64,000 nt of DNA. It comes from Ovis canadensis. Taxonomy: Eukaryota > Chordata > Mammalia > Artiodactyla > Bovidae. This document shows, in pieces, positions 30,924 to 40,762 of this stretch (its first letter is position 1; each line of letters begins with the position of its first letter). A program made the translations under genes and the position numbers. The notes beneath the pieces were generated by a model. That model saw nothing but the letters and a program-made list of their open reading frames with translations, did not search any database and was not told the DNA's origin. The stretch spans positions 27,320,501 through 27,384,500 of the forward strand of contig NC_091255.1 in the NCBI RefSeq assembly GCF_042477335.2, written 5' to 3'.

Positions 30924-31265
30924 GGGTTTCCCTGGTGGTGCAGTGGATAAGAATCTGCCTGCCAATGCAGGGCACACAGGTTTGATCCCTGGTCTGGGAA
31001 GATCCCACATGGCAAGGAGCAGCTGAGCCTGTGTGCCACAACTCCTGAAGCCTGCATGTTCTAGGGGCCTCCAGCTGCAACTAATAAGCCCCTGTGCCAC
31101 AGGTACTGAAGTCCACGTGCCTAGAGCCCATGCTCTGCACGAAGGGAAGCCACCACGCAGGGAAGCCCGAGCACTGCGTCTAGTGTAGCCCCCACTCTCC
31201 ACTAGAGAAAGCCCGTGTGCAGCAACGAAGACCCAGTGCAGCCAAAGATAAAAATAAATGATATA
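30924..31265 (+). mobile_element. CHR-1 SINE, full length
   Basis: Forward CHR-1: ggtttccctggtggtgcagt, acaggtttgatccctggtct, a series of cacaactcctgaagcctgc-type units, gaagggaagccaccacgcag, tail acccagtgcagccaaagata with AAATAAATGA. It stands head-to-head with the reverse CHR ending at 30887, only about 36 bases away. Confidence 0.93.
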
Positions 31266-31429
31266 ACTAATTAAAAAATGATCTAAAATTTCAGTAATGA
31301 TCAGGTTAACAGTAGTATAAACTGGTGGTCTGCAGAGGGTCCCGTGATCGAGAACCCAGCTGTCTAACTGACAAGACATGGGAACTGCTCATAACATGAG
31401 AGTTGCTGATTTGTACAGTATCACTTACC

Positions 31430-31700
31430 AACCTGAAATCTTTCCAGCAGCTTCCCACTGTGTCTGGGATAAAGTCCAAGGATTCAAGTTTCTAGGATGT
31501 TTTGGGAGCCCTAAAGGACCTATCCCATCCCTTCGGGCTGATCTCCACCAAGTCCGCCTTCTTTGTATTTTCTCACAAGGCCCACACTCTCACACCCTCA
31601 CGGTGGTCCCTCTGCTTGGAACACACTCCCTCAACAGACTAACTCCTAATCTGTCACCAGAAGGCACCACCTCTGGGAGGCCTTCCAGGTTGAAGAGAGG
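31430..31700 (+). mobile_element. L2 LINE 3' end
   Basis: Forward L2: ccagcagcttcccactgtgt, ctgggataaagtccaaggat, gggagccctaaaggaccta, and ggtggtccctctgcttggaa then ctctgggaggccttccaggt all match the L2 3' order. The 138-codon frame at 31378-31794 falls mostly in it and shows no independent coding feature. Confidence 0.75.
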
Positions 31701-32539
31701 TGAGCAACCATCCCTAGCTAGAAGAGAAATCAGAATGTCCACCCCCCTCAAGGCAGGATTTGAACAAATACATTATTTTACTGCCAGAAAGTGAAATAAA
31801 AATGGAGATATGAGTTTTCTTATTTCCCTATTAAGCAGTTTAAAAGTAGTTACATTATGGTCATGGTCAAATATTCAAGATTGCACAGTGAAGAGTAAAT
31901 CCCCCACTTCCACAGCCCCAGTCTTCCCTGAAGTCCCCACAGCTGTCAGTTTCCTGGGTGGTCTTCCAGGAATGTTCTACATATACGTAGGTATATAGAA
32001 GTCAGCGTGAGAGGGGTAAAGCGGGGACATGAGATCCACATAAGACACAGGTCCTGCACCTGAGAAACTCCCAGCCTTCTTAGGAAAGTAAGTCAGTACC
32101 AACCTGTTAGTTGGTACCGTGGAGCAGAATGTGGGAACCTACATGGTCCTCACTCAAGGCCACTTAGAGCCGCATTCAAGCCCAAGCCTGGGCTGATTTC
32201 ATGAGCCATCACTATACGTAAGTAAACAGGATGCCACCCAGAAGTAGAATGAAGGCACACTTCCTAGTCTCAATCCTTATTAACAGCTTGAACACACATA
32301 TTTTAATCTTTGTTTTGTAGAGTTCCAGCTCTTGAGCTTTTGAAGCTGGGATAGAGCTGAGTCTGGAGTTGGAAACCAGGGCGGCACAGGACAATAAAAT
32401 TAGCCATGCATCATGCTTTCTTGCTTGAACTATAGTTACAAGTCATTACAGGAAAAACAAAAACACTCCATTAAACGGAAGCACTGTGATGAAACTCAAG
32501 CTCCAAAAACAGGAACCACGTAGAAATGTGACATCTTTT
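31701..32539. other. Unassigned; perfect hairpin at 32096
   Basis: About 840 bases without an identified repeat. The inverted repeat at 32096-32117 is the only structural feature noted. Confidence 0.5.
32096..32117. other. Perfect 8-bp stem, 6-base loop
   Basis: gtaccaac at 32096-32103 pairs exactly with gttggtac at 32110-32117, loop ctgtta. A short hairpin or palindromic binding site; no family known to me. Confidence 0.6.
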
Positions 32540-32660
32540 GATCAGCATCTCCACTTAAACCATCTGACAAGTGAGGAAACCCATGGAGGGAAAGTGACTT
32601 GCCTACGGTCACCAGGTTAGTTTAGACAAAATGAAAACTAGAGCGGGTGGTTCTGACTGG
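32540..32660 (-). mobile_element. MIR SINE fragment
   Basis: Reverse MIR: tctgacaagtgaggaaaccc, agtgacttgcctacggtcac, caggttag, gcgggtggttctgactg. Confidence 0.7.
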
Positions 32661-33269
32661 GTTGAGTACACTCTCCATAGCATGGCCTCCACTGACACAA
32701 AAGAACAACGTGAGTAGATTAATATCCTTCCCTGAGATGCATTCTGGGTCCTTTCTCTTACTTCAGGTGGGAACTGATGGGACAGTCAGGCTTGGAAGGC
32801 TAGGTCAGGGACTCAACTATACTACGTAACTAACTGTCAAGGTTCCTAGCTGGAATCCATTGACACGGAATGACTAAATTAAGCAGAAAATGTCTCAAAA
32901 CGTTAGTGGACCATTCACAGAACCATCCAGTGCTTGAGAACTAGGCTCAAAGCTACACAGTCAGCAACGTCACCCCAAATGGAAATTCCTGTGTGTGCCA
33001 TGGCCCCTCTGTGCCAGGAATCCAGATCTGCTTTGCTCTCTCCCACTGAGAGCGGGCATTCGCTGGGGGGGGGGGTCCCTGCTCATCCAGGCCATGCCAG
33101 CTCCCCATCAAAGCCTGGCACAGGCCCCTCTGATTGGTGGGTCTAAGCCACATGCCCAGGATCATGTTGCAAAGGGGAGGCTGAAAAAAGAGAAAATCTA
33201 GTATTGTTAGTTTCTCTAGTGGGAGGTAGGTGATTCCTTTTAATAAAACCATGCAGTGGAGAGTCCTCC
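32661..33269. other. No recognisable repeat; G10 run
   Basis: About 610 bases. It contains a run of ten G at 33065-33074. The 139-codon - strand frame at 32953-33372 reads partly through the following Bov-tA and has no independent signature. Confidence 0.5.
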
Positions 33270-33412
33270 AAACATACAATGCAGGAGACAAAGGTTCTAT
33301 ATCTGGGTCAGGAAGATTCCCTGGAGAAGGAAATGGCAACCCACTCCAGTATTCCTGCCTGACAATTTTCATGAACAGAGGAGCCTGATGGGCTACAGTC
33401 TAAAGAGTCCTG
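33270..33412 (+). mobile_element. Bov-tA SINE, diverged
   Basis: Forward Bov-tA with a damaged head (caaacatacaatgcaggaga, gttctatatctgggtcagga) and a clear BovB-derived part (ggcaacccactccagtattc, gatgggctacagtcta). Its 3' end is truncated. Confidence 0.85.
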
Positions 33413-33939
33413 TGGGTGACTGAAAAAAGGAGAGAGTGGGGAGGGAGAAACGTCCTTCATCTATTGGAGCTGGAACACAAGGAAGATGGGACAGTTCCTG
33501 GAACTGGGGCTGAGGAGAGGAGAGCCCTCAGCAGGGACAGGGGTCATGTGGGTCTAGCTGAAAAGTGCAATTTGACTTTGTGGTACAGAAATGTGATGTG
33601 AGAGGCATAACTCCACGGTCCATACTGCCCCAGGACAAGAGTTGCCAAATGCAGATCACATGCTTGGGGAAACCGCAAACACGGGAAGAGAAATTGAGCA
33701 ATCCCAAGGAGAAATGAAATCAGAATATGTTCCGGGAGGAAGGGAAGATTCATTTCTCCCTACCTTGGTTGAGAGATCATTTGAGAGTGAAGGAGGCGGA
33801 AGAGGCTAATGCATGTTAAGCACTCACTCTCCTTGAAGGCCAGGCAGGCAGGCACTGGACTGTAGTTGACATAACCTTTTGTAATATGGAGAAAACAATC
33901 ACCCTGGAGGAAGAAAAGGAAATGGTACAATCTTGATAA
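33413..33939. other. No recognisable feature
   Basis: About 530 bases without a repeat I recognise; flanks the CpG-rich islet. Confidence 0.5.
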
Positions 33940-34280
33940 GCTGGGCCGGGGTGGGGGTTGGGATCCGGAAAGACTCCTTTCCACTTCTCACACCCTCCTG
34001 GCTTCTTTCCCCCTCTCGCAAACCTCTCTTGGCAGGAGGAGGTGGGTTGGCAGGCTGGGGAGGGCTGCCTAAGCCCCGCCTCCTGCTTCCCTTCCGGCCA
34101 GCTGGCCAGCTGCAAGTACGGCTGTACAGCAGCCAGTGCCGCAGCGAGGCTCGAGGCTCGGGCTTCAGCACATCTTCGGGCCAGGCGGCTGGGGGGTGGG
34201 GTGTCTAATTCTGGAGATGCTGTTTCGAAGTTGGTCACTGCCTAGTTCTACGTCTGCGCATCATATGTGCCTTCTACGTC
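33940..34280. promoter_or_regulatory. CpG-rich islet, candidate regulatory element
   Basis: By hand count about 16 CpGs in roughly 340 bases, far above the flanks. A CCCCGCCTCC GC box of the Sp1 type lies at about 34075-34084; a CAGCTGGCCAGCTG double E-box at about 34098-34111; a CpG cluster at 34139-34192 (gccgcagcgaggctcgaggc). Overlapping frames of 90-140 codons on both strands are what high GC content produces; none is recognised. No gene is visible beside it, so this could be an orphan islet, an enhancer, or a first exon of a gene lying outside. Confidence 0.4.
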
Positions 34281-34510
34281 TACATCACTCAATCAAGACA
34301 CATCAACTTTACACTTGGTCAATTCTCTGAAATTCAACTTAGGCAGAGTCACAAAAATTCACTGATAGTATTAAAAGGAGTCTTTAAATTTGTTTCTCAT
34401 GACTGGGCCACACTGCCAGCCAAGCACTTCAATTTTCAAAATATAAATTTCTAATTGCCTTCCGAGTAGCACCATTGTAGCTCATTTTTTCTGTAGATCT
34501 GTACCAGTAT

Positions 34511-34674
34511 TGTTGGTACCAATATTGTTGTTCAGTTGCTCATTCATGTCCGACTCTCTGCGACCTCACGGACTGCAGCACTCCAGGCTTCCCTGTCCTT
34601 CACTATCTCCCGAAGTTTGCTCAAACTCACGTCCACTGAATCGATGACGCCATCCAACCATCTTATCCTCGGTC
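34511..34674 (-). mobile_element. BovB LINE 3' end with TSD
   Basis: Antisense BovB 3' UTR: attgttgttcagttgctcat, tcgatgacgccatccaacca, truncated at about 34674. gtaccagtat at 34501-34510 recurs exactly at 34675-34684. A second related unit taccaatattgttg follows the left copy inside the tail. Confidence 0.92.
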
Positions 34675-34734
34675 GTACCAGTATAGAACATTAAAATAAT
34701 TTGGTAAAGGGCAACATTAAAAATAGGCTGCAAT

Positions 34735-35205
34735 TTTTGTAAGCCAAGGCACCAGGCCCTGCAAGCTGACTAATCTAAGACCAATTCCCAACACCCGTCT
34801 TCTTGGCCTCTTCCACCATATTGTCTGGGTGGGGAAATACTCTCTTTTCCAGACTTTCTTGAAGCTAAGAGTGCTACATGACGTTGTTCTAGCCAATAAA
34901 GCAGAAGCTGAAGAATTCTGAGGGTTTCTGGGAAAACTTTTGTTTCCTTAAATAGAACCAAAGCTGTTGGTGCTACCCACATTCATCCTCATTCCTGCCT
35001 TGAATGAGGCCATGATGCTTAAAACGGTAGTGACCATCCTGAGGGTTGGAGGTGGTGCATAGGCCCCAAAGCCAGCTTCTTAAAGATGATGAATTAGAAA
35101 GACAGAAATTGCTTGGGGCCCAGTGGAACCAATACCAGCATCATCTCCAGACTTCTTATAGTGCCAGGAAACAAATTCATTTCTTTGAACACAATAAATC
35201 AGGTT
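34735..35205 (+). mobile_element. Ancient LTR-like or MER repeat remnant
   Basis: ctagccaataaagcagaagc, gagggtttctgggaaaactt, gaatgaggccatgatgctta, ttagaaagacagaaattgct and ccagacttcttatagtgcca follow the order of a widespread old mammalian repeat. The pattern is recognised but the family is not named. Confidence 0.4.
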
Positions 35206-35206
35206 T

Positions 35207-35356
35207 CAGGGACTTCTCCGGTTGTCCAGTGGTTAAATCTCTGTGCTTCTACCGAAAGGGGCATGGGTTCCATCCCTGGTCAGGGAACTAAAATCCCTCA
35301 TGCTGTGAGGCATGGCAAAAAAAAAGAAAAAAAAAAATTAAAAATAAAAATAAAAA
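35207..35356 (+). mobile_element. CHR-2 SINE with TSD
   Basis: Forward CHR-2 (gggacttctccggttgtcca through cgtgagg-like middle and an A-rich tail). aaatcaggttt at 35196-35206 recurs at 35357-35367. It landed at the end of the old repeat at 34735. Confidence 0.92.
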
Positions 35357-35367
35357 AAATCAGGTTT

Positions 35368-36009
35368 TAGGTTATGGGTAGCTTAAAGCATTTCTGCCTG
35401 ATGCTCTCTATTTTGGCACTTCTTCATTTTTGAATGTAGTAGAAGAGCTGTCAAAAAGTGGAAATGGTTGGGGTCTTTCTTAAACCCTTAAAGTCCCTGG
35501 CGTGGGTGTTTTGGTTTCATGGACTTTTCCATTTCCCAGGATGCTTCCTTTTCCTGAGCAGTAAGAGGAATCCTGGTTACACTGCAAATGTATTTATTTT
35601 TCTCCCTCCTCCTGGGCAACTCCATTTCCTAGTTCTGAGCCTCATTCCTGGTTTTACCACCAGGATGGATCTCCCCAAGTGTGCCCTTGCTCCCCATCTC
35701 CCCTTCATCTGCTCCTTCAGGCCTGCTCAGGACCCCTGGAATTGATATCTTTAACTGGACCATGGGCTGCCAAGGAACCTCTATAAAATGACAAGCCAGC
35801 ACTAGGAAGCCCTGCTTCCTAGGTTGTTTTGCTTGTGTGAAACAGCAAAATAAAATATTTACACAGTTCAGTTGATAATTTATATGTATTATTTTGTATT
35901 CTTTATTAAAATTTTCTTTTAGAAACAGTTGCCTTTGGGAAGATCCATTCTTCTGACTATGGAAAGAAACGTAAAAAGTAACTTTTGAAACATTTCAAGC
36001 ACTTGGTCT
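35368..36009. other. No recognisable feature
   Basis: About 640 bases without an identified repeat. A 95-codon + strand frame at 35458-35745 has no recognised domain. Confidence 0.5.
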
Positions 36010-36125
36010 CCCACCTGTGGGCCCATTGTGTTTGTGGGATCTTAATTCCCCCAACCGGGAATGTAGGGAATGCCCCCTATGTAGGAAATGCAGAGTCTTA
36101 ACCACTCGATTGCCAAGGAAGTCCC
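36010..36125 (-). mobile_element. CHR-2-type SINE
   Basis: Reverse CHR-2, diverged: tgtgggatcttaattccccc, an internal duplicated stretch gggaatgtagggaatg, and the head complement cttaaccactcgattgccaa ending gaagtcccc. Confidence 0.8.
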
Positions 36126-36758
36126 CAGTCATTTCATTGAAAACTCTTTTTATGCCTTTGCTGGAGACCAAATTACTATGATGCTAAAAGAAGCTTAACA
36201 TCCAATCAGTATGCCCCGTGAATAGTACAGTGTTCCTGGGTATTCTCATCTTCCTGGGCTTAGTATAGAGGAAATTGCTTACCTACACAGAAATCGTATA
36301 ACTGTACTTACCAGATATTTTCCCAATCAAGAAACAGTCTTTATGGTTGAAAAAAAAAAAAAGCACATTTACATGCTTGGTTAAATATCTGTCTAATTAG
36401 ACAAGACACCAAAATACCTAACACTCTAGGTCAATACCAGACACCAGACAAACCTAATTAGATTGCAGTTGCCTTGTAAACTCATTTGAACTTAATGTTC
36501 AATTGTTGATCTTTTCAGGACCTTTCTGCTCCCCCTTAGGGTTTTCCCAACTGGAGCTCATCCTGGCAGCATCCTGGTTGACACTGGAGGTGGACTGAAT
36601 CCTGCCCACAGGTGTGTTTTGTCGAGGCTGTACCATGTTTTAGGAAAATTGAGATACATCCAATTAAGTAGAATTGATGGATTACAAGAGATTTTATCTT
36701 CTTACAGAGACAAACTGAAATATTACTAGAAGAATAAAAACAAAAACAAAAGCTTTAT
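36126..36758. other. No recognisable feature; short poly-A
   Basis: About 630 bases without an identified family; a poly-A run lies near 36349-36362. Confidence 0.5.
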
Positions 36759-36891
36759 GGGACTTCCCTGGTGGTCCAGTGGTTAAGAATCTGCCTTGCA
36801 ATGCAGGGGACGTGGATTTGATCTTGGGTCAGGAATTAAGATCCCACATACCTCAGAGAAACTAAGCCTGCGTGCCGCAAGTAGAGAGCCC

Positions 36892-36914
36892 GTGTGTGTG
36901 TGTGTGTGTGTGTG
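36892..36914 (+). repeat. (GT)n microsatellite at a SINE tail
   Basis: About eleven GT units between the CHR and the 3' end of the reverse Bov-tA2. On the SINE's own strand this is an AC-type tail, a common origin of ruminant microsatellites. Confidence 0.9.
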
Positions 36915-37396
36915 AAGTTGCTTCTGGCGTGTCCAATTCTTTGTGACCCTATGGAATGTAGCCTGCCTGCGGGGCTCCTCTGTCCATGAGATTCTCAGGG
37001 CAAGAGCACTGGAGTGGGTTGCCGTGCCCTCCTCCAGGGGATCTTCCAGACCCAGGGATCGAACCTGTGTCTCTCATGTCTTCTGCCTTGGCAGTGGAGA
37101 AGGAAATGGCAGCCACTCTAGTATTTTTGCGTAGAGAATCCTGTGTACAGAGGAGCCTGGGGCTGCTGTCCATAGGGTCGCACAGAGTTGGACACTACTG
37201 AAGCGACTTAGCATGCATACGTGCATTGGAGAAGGAAATGGCAACCCACTCCGGTAATCTTGCCTGGAGAATCTCAGGGACAGAGGAGCCTGGTGGGCTG
37301 CTGTCTATGGGATCGCACAAAGTTGGACACGACTGAAGCGACTTAGCAACAGCAGCTGCATTGGCAGGCGGGTTCTTTATCACTAATGCCACGTGG
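36915..37396 (-). mobile_element. Bov-tA2 SINE, split by Bov-A2
   Basis: Reverse Bov-tA2 in two parts: 36915-37093 (gaagttgcttctggcgtgtc through tcttctgccttggca; B-box complement GGATCGAACC intact at 37056-37065) and 37356-37396 (gcattggcaggcgggttctt through atgccacgtgggc). Confidence 0.9.
37094..37355 (+). mobile_element. Bov-A2 SINE nested inside Bov-tA2
   Basis: Forward dimeric Bov-A2: gtggagaaggaaatggcagc, first unit, a short linker gcatgcatacgtgcattgga, second unit, then the cagcagc tail. ctgccttggca at 37083-37093 and ctgcattggca at 37356-37366 form an 11-base TSD with one mismatch. It is the youngest of the three nested elements. Confidence 0.9.
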
Positions 37397-37639
37397 GCCA
37401 GGCACTGCAGCAAAAGATCCTGAGGGCTGCAACTGAGACCCAGTGCAGCCAAATAGATAAATGAAGATAAATACATCATGATGATCATTCCGTATGAGTA
37501 TTTAATGCATGCTTATTTCTTTTAGCGTCTCTAGAGTGTCCCACTGTATGAATGAAGCATAATTAATTAAATCAGTCCACTATTGTGGGGTGTATAACTG
37601 GTTGGAATTTTCTTTTTCTTCAGAGTAGAAGCTGGCTTA

Positions 37640-37715
37640 CATACTTCTAGTCATACAACTTTAGACAAGTTACCTAACCTCTCTGAACTTGAGTCCCATC
37701 ATTTGTAAAACAGGA
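37640..37715 (+). mobile_element. MIR SINE core fragment
   Basis: caactttagacaagttacct, aacctctctgaacttgagtc and catcatttgtaaaacaggaa are the MIR core in forward order. Confidence 0.7.
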
Positions 37716-37775
37716 ATTAAAAAAAAGTCCCCCCTTCACCCCTCACAAGGTAATTGGAAGAATTAGAGATCAGTA

Positions 37776-38018
37776 GTACTCTTGCCTGGAGAATCCCATG
37801 GACAGAGGAGCCTGGTAGGCTGCAGTCCATGGGGTCGCTAAGAGTCGGACATGACTGAGCAACTTCACTTTTCACTTTCATGCATTGGAGAAGGAAATGG
37901 CAACCCACTCCAGTGTTCTTGCCTGGAGAATCCCAGGGACGGTGGAGCCTGGTGGGCTACTGTCTATGGGGTCACACAGAGTCGGACACAACTGAAGCGA
38001 CTTGGCAGCAGCAGCAGC
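37776..38018 (+). mobile_element. Bov-A2 SINE, dimeric
   Basis: Forward Bov-A2: cttgcctggagaatcccatg, the cacttttcactttcatgcat linker, the second unit, and the agcagcagcagcag tail. The first unit is truncated at its left. A Bov-tA inserted directly into its tail end. Confidence 0.94.
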
Positions 38019-38031
38019 AGGTAAAGCAAAT

Positions 38032-38225
38032 GGGGCTTCCCTCATAGCACAGTAGGTAAAAGAATCTGCCTGCAACGCGGGAGACCTGGGTTCAATTCCT
38101 GGGTTGTGAAGATCCCCTGGAGAAGGAAATGGCAACCCGCGCCAGTATTCTTGCCAGGAGAAGCCTATGGACGGAAGAGCCTGGCAGGCCACAGTCCATG
38201 GGGTCTCAAGGGTCGGACTCGACTA
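38032..38225 (+). mobile_element. Bov-tA SINE with TSD
   Basis: Forward Bov-tA from ggggcttccctcatagcaca to gtcggactcgact. aggtaaagcaaat at 38019-38031 recurs exactly at 38226-38238, a 13-base TSD. The left copy overlaps the last AG of the Bov-A2 tail, so the Bov-A2 was there first. Confidence 0.95.
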
Positions 38226-38238
38226 AGGTAAAGCAAAT

Positions 38239-38751
38239 AGCACAGAGTCTTCAGTAGGCCGTGCTGGGTCGTATTTGTTCCCTTCCTTTTCACCATAATG
38301 CCTCTCCAGAATCTGTCCCTGCCCTGGGGAAGGGCTTTCCTCTTTCCAGTCCCACACTGGTATCTGGCTTCACCTCCTGGCTCAACAACAGGCAGCTCTG
38401 ACCAGAAGCAAGGACTCCAGCGTGCTCTCCAGGGGAACCTGCTCTGTGCAGGGGCTCTAGGACTGCTTCTCACGCCCTCGTGTTGTCACGCATTCGCCGC
38501 AGGGCCAGCCTGGGCTGCTTGCCTTCCCCGACACTGACCTAGTTGGCAAGGACTGCAGAGAAAAGGCAGGCCCCAGGCCTGGCACACCCGAGGGATGTTA
38601 CCACAGAGCAAACACGAGTTTGCTGGCTGGGTGGATTCCAGGCAACAGGGAGATAAACAGACTAAAGGCAAACAGCAGAGAAATCCCCGCCATGCGAGCA
38701 GAGAAGGCTTTCTGCTGCCTCTGTGTGGGGTTGGTCTACCTATCCACCTAA
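38239..38751. other. No recognisable repeat
   Basis: About 510 bases, moderately GC-rich with a few CpGs at 38473-38530. Frames of 60-100 codons are unrecognised. A reasonable place to test for a conserved element. Confidence 0.45.
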
Positions 38752-39227
38752 TAAATAAAACAGCTTTACTGACATATAATTAGTATACCCTGCAATTCAC
38801 CCATTTACAGTGTGCAGCTCAATGGGTTTTCTATATTCAAGAGTCGTAGGGAATTCCCTGGTGGTCCAGTGGTTAGGACTTCATGCTTTCACTGCCAAGG
38901 ACCTGGGCTCAATTCCTGGTCAGGGAATTAAGATCCCACAAGCTGCAAAACATGGCCAAGAAAAAGAATTGTGCGACCAATGTCATAGTTTTAGATTACT
39001 GTCATCATCTTAAGAAGAAATACCATGCCCATCAGCAGTCACTACCTCCTCTTCCTAGGTATCTACTTCCTGGAGTCCCAGGCAACCGCTAATCTGCTTC
39101 CTGTATTCATGAATTTGCCTATTCTGAACATTTCATATAAATGGAATCCTGTAATATGCAGTTTTATGAGGTCTTCAAGGGTCACCTATATTGTAGCATG
39201 AATCACTACTTTATTGCAGGTGGCCCT
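38752..39227 (-). mobile_element. Old L1 (L1M-type) 3' UTR, antisense, split by CHR-2
   Basis: cagctttactgacatataat, cacccatttacagtgtgcag, then beyond the SINE cccatcagcagtcactacct, gaatttgcctattctgaaca, tttcatataaatggaatcct and attgtagcatgaatcactac. The order is the well-conserved mammalian L1M 3' region in reverse. Confidence 0.85.
38848..38967 (+). mobile_element. CHR-2 SINE inside old L1
   Basis: Forward CHR-2: gggaattccctggtggtcca, caattcctggtcagggaatt, aagatcccacaagctgcaaa and an A-rich end. Confidence 0.92.
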
Positions 39228-39296
39228 GCAACAGAAGATGCCTCCACAATGAGAAGACCTTGCACCGCACCGAAGACCCAGAGCAGCCAAAAATCA
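39228..39296 (+). mobile_element. CHR-1 SINE, 3' part only
   Basis: caacagaagatgcctccaca, atgagaagaccttgcaccgc and gaagacccagagcagccaaa are the last third of CHR-1. It is 5'-truncated, joined to the right end of the L1M. Confidence 0.8.
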
Positions 39297-40099
39297 CCAA
39301 AACTAAACAAAACAGAAACAACGGGCACCGGTGAGAAGGGAGACTGGAATTATGGTAGCTTTGTGGAGGAGATGATGTTTAGGTTGATCTTGAAGAATAA
39401 GTATGAGCCTATCAGGTCATAGAAGAGTTAATAGTATGTGTAAGACTGTAGAGGCATAACAGAGCAGAGTGACCTCCTCCCATGCCTCTAGAATGAACGG
39501 CTGTAGGAGGTGAATCCATGAATTCCTATAAGGGCATCTGATTCTGGCCCATCTTTAGGTTCAGAGTGGATGTGCTGAGCAAAAGGACAGGGCTAGGGAA
39601 GAGAGTTCACTCCCATAGCAGGGTGGGGCTGTCTAAGAGTCCAGCCTTATTCCTTAATTCTGAAGGTACACACTGGACTGGATCCAGCCCATGCACAAAC
39701 CTTTAGAAGGAGCATCATTCTACCTCCTGTCAAAGAGTCAGGGAGAGGGACTGTAAATGAAGAGAGGGGTGGCTGTGGCACCAAAAAGGGGGTTGGTGGG
39801 GGTGGGAGGGAGGGAACTCAGAAGACACACGGTGCTTGTTCTACGCTTCTGTTTGTCCTTCCATCTTGCCTAGTGTCTACAGACTTGTAATGAGTAACTA
39901 AATCAGTGACGTCAAAGCTTAACTCTTGGTATAAAACAGGTACTCCCCTTCAGTCCTGAGTGCCAAAACATATCCCATTGCCCCCGGACCCTGTCCTCTG
40001 TAAGCTAGTAGGTGGCCTATCACAGTTTTCCAGAAGTTCCAGGCGAACTGCCAGCTGGTCGTGAACTGAGCCCCTGCTGCCCATTTCTGAATTCGACCT
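39297..40099. other. No recognisable repeat; G-rich tract
   Basis: About 800 bases with a potential G-quadruplex at 39788-39814 and otherwise no identified family. Short frames are unrecognised. Confidence 0.5.
39788..39814 (+). repeat. G-rich tract, potential quadruplex
   Basis: At least four G runs of three or more separated by 1-5 bases (GGGGG, GGGGG, GGG, GGG). This fits the usual G-quadruplex rule. Confidence 0.7.
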
Positions 40100-40680
40100 G
40101 CTGCCCTAGATGTGTGTTGCAGCTTCAGAGTCTGATGTGTTGGTCCAGAAGCTCTCTGCTGTAAGTCACTCAAAGCTCAACTCAAAATGGCTTAAACAAT
40201 AACGAAAAGTATATTCACAGAAGAAGGATTTTGGAGGTTAGGTGGTGTCAGAATTGGTGAACTTAACAGCAAAATTGGGTCATCAAGGACCTCAGCTCTT
40301 GCCACTCATCTTCAAGGTACTGGCCTCTCCCCCATCAATGTCAAAGGTCAGCTCCCCTTATGGTCCTAATATGGGTGTGCGGCTCCGCGCTTCACACTAC
40401 AGACATCACGACTAGAGTCAGAAAAAGGCTAATTCTTGCCATTCACCTCTCTTCAGGAGCAAAGAACTTCCCCAAAGTCCTCAGCAGGCTTCCTCTCACA
40501 TCTTCACGCCTGGCATGGCTTCATATGCCCATAGGGCAGGCAAAGGGAACAGACGACTATGATTTGCTTAGATTCTGGACAATCAGCATTCCACCTCTGG
40601 GGCTTGAGAGGAAGCCAGCCTCCCCTGAAGCTACCACCACCTGATAACCTCATTAAAGCTGAGGTCTTCTGGGTAAGCAA
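40100..40680 (-). mobile_element. Ancient repeat remnant, family not named
   Basis: caaagctcaactcaaaatgg, cttaaacaataacgaaaagt and ggacctcagctcttgccact resemble the order of the old repeat suspected at 10563-11010. Low certainty. Confidence 0.3.
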
Positions 40681-40762
40681 CAATCAATACTTGCCACATA
40701 CAGGTCTCTGGTGGGCGCTGCATATGTTTATAGGCTTTCTGAGGAGGACAGACCTTGGGATT

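Larger units (their letters stand above)
36759..37475 (+). mobile_element. CHR SINE split by a nested Bov-tA2/Bov-A2 pair
   Basis: Forward CHR in two parts: 36759-36891 (gggacttccctggtggtcca through gccgcaagtagagagccc) and 37397-37475 (aggcactgcagcaaaagatc through gacccagtgcagccaaatag). Joined, they restore the normal order of the element. The intervening 500 bases hold a reverse Bov-tA2, itself split by a Bov-A2. Confidence 0.88.

Noticed and set aside
33816-34238. 140-codon - strand frame in GC-rich DNA
   Set aside because: High GC lowers stop frequency on both strands, and several overlapping frames exist there. No domain, start context or splice partner supports it.
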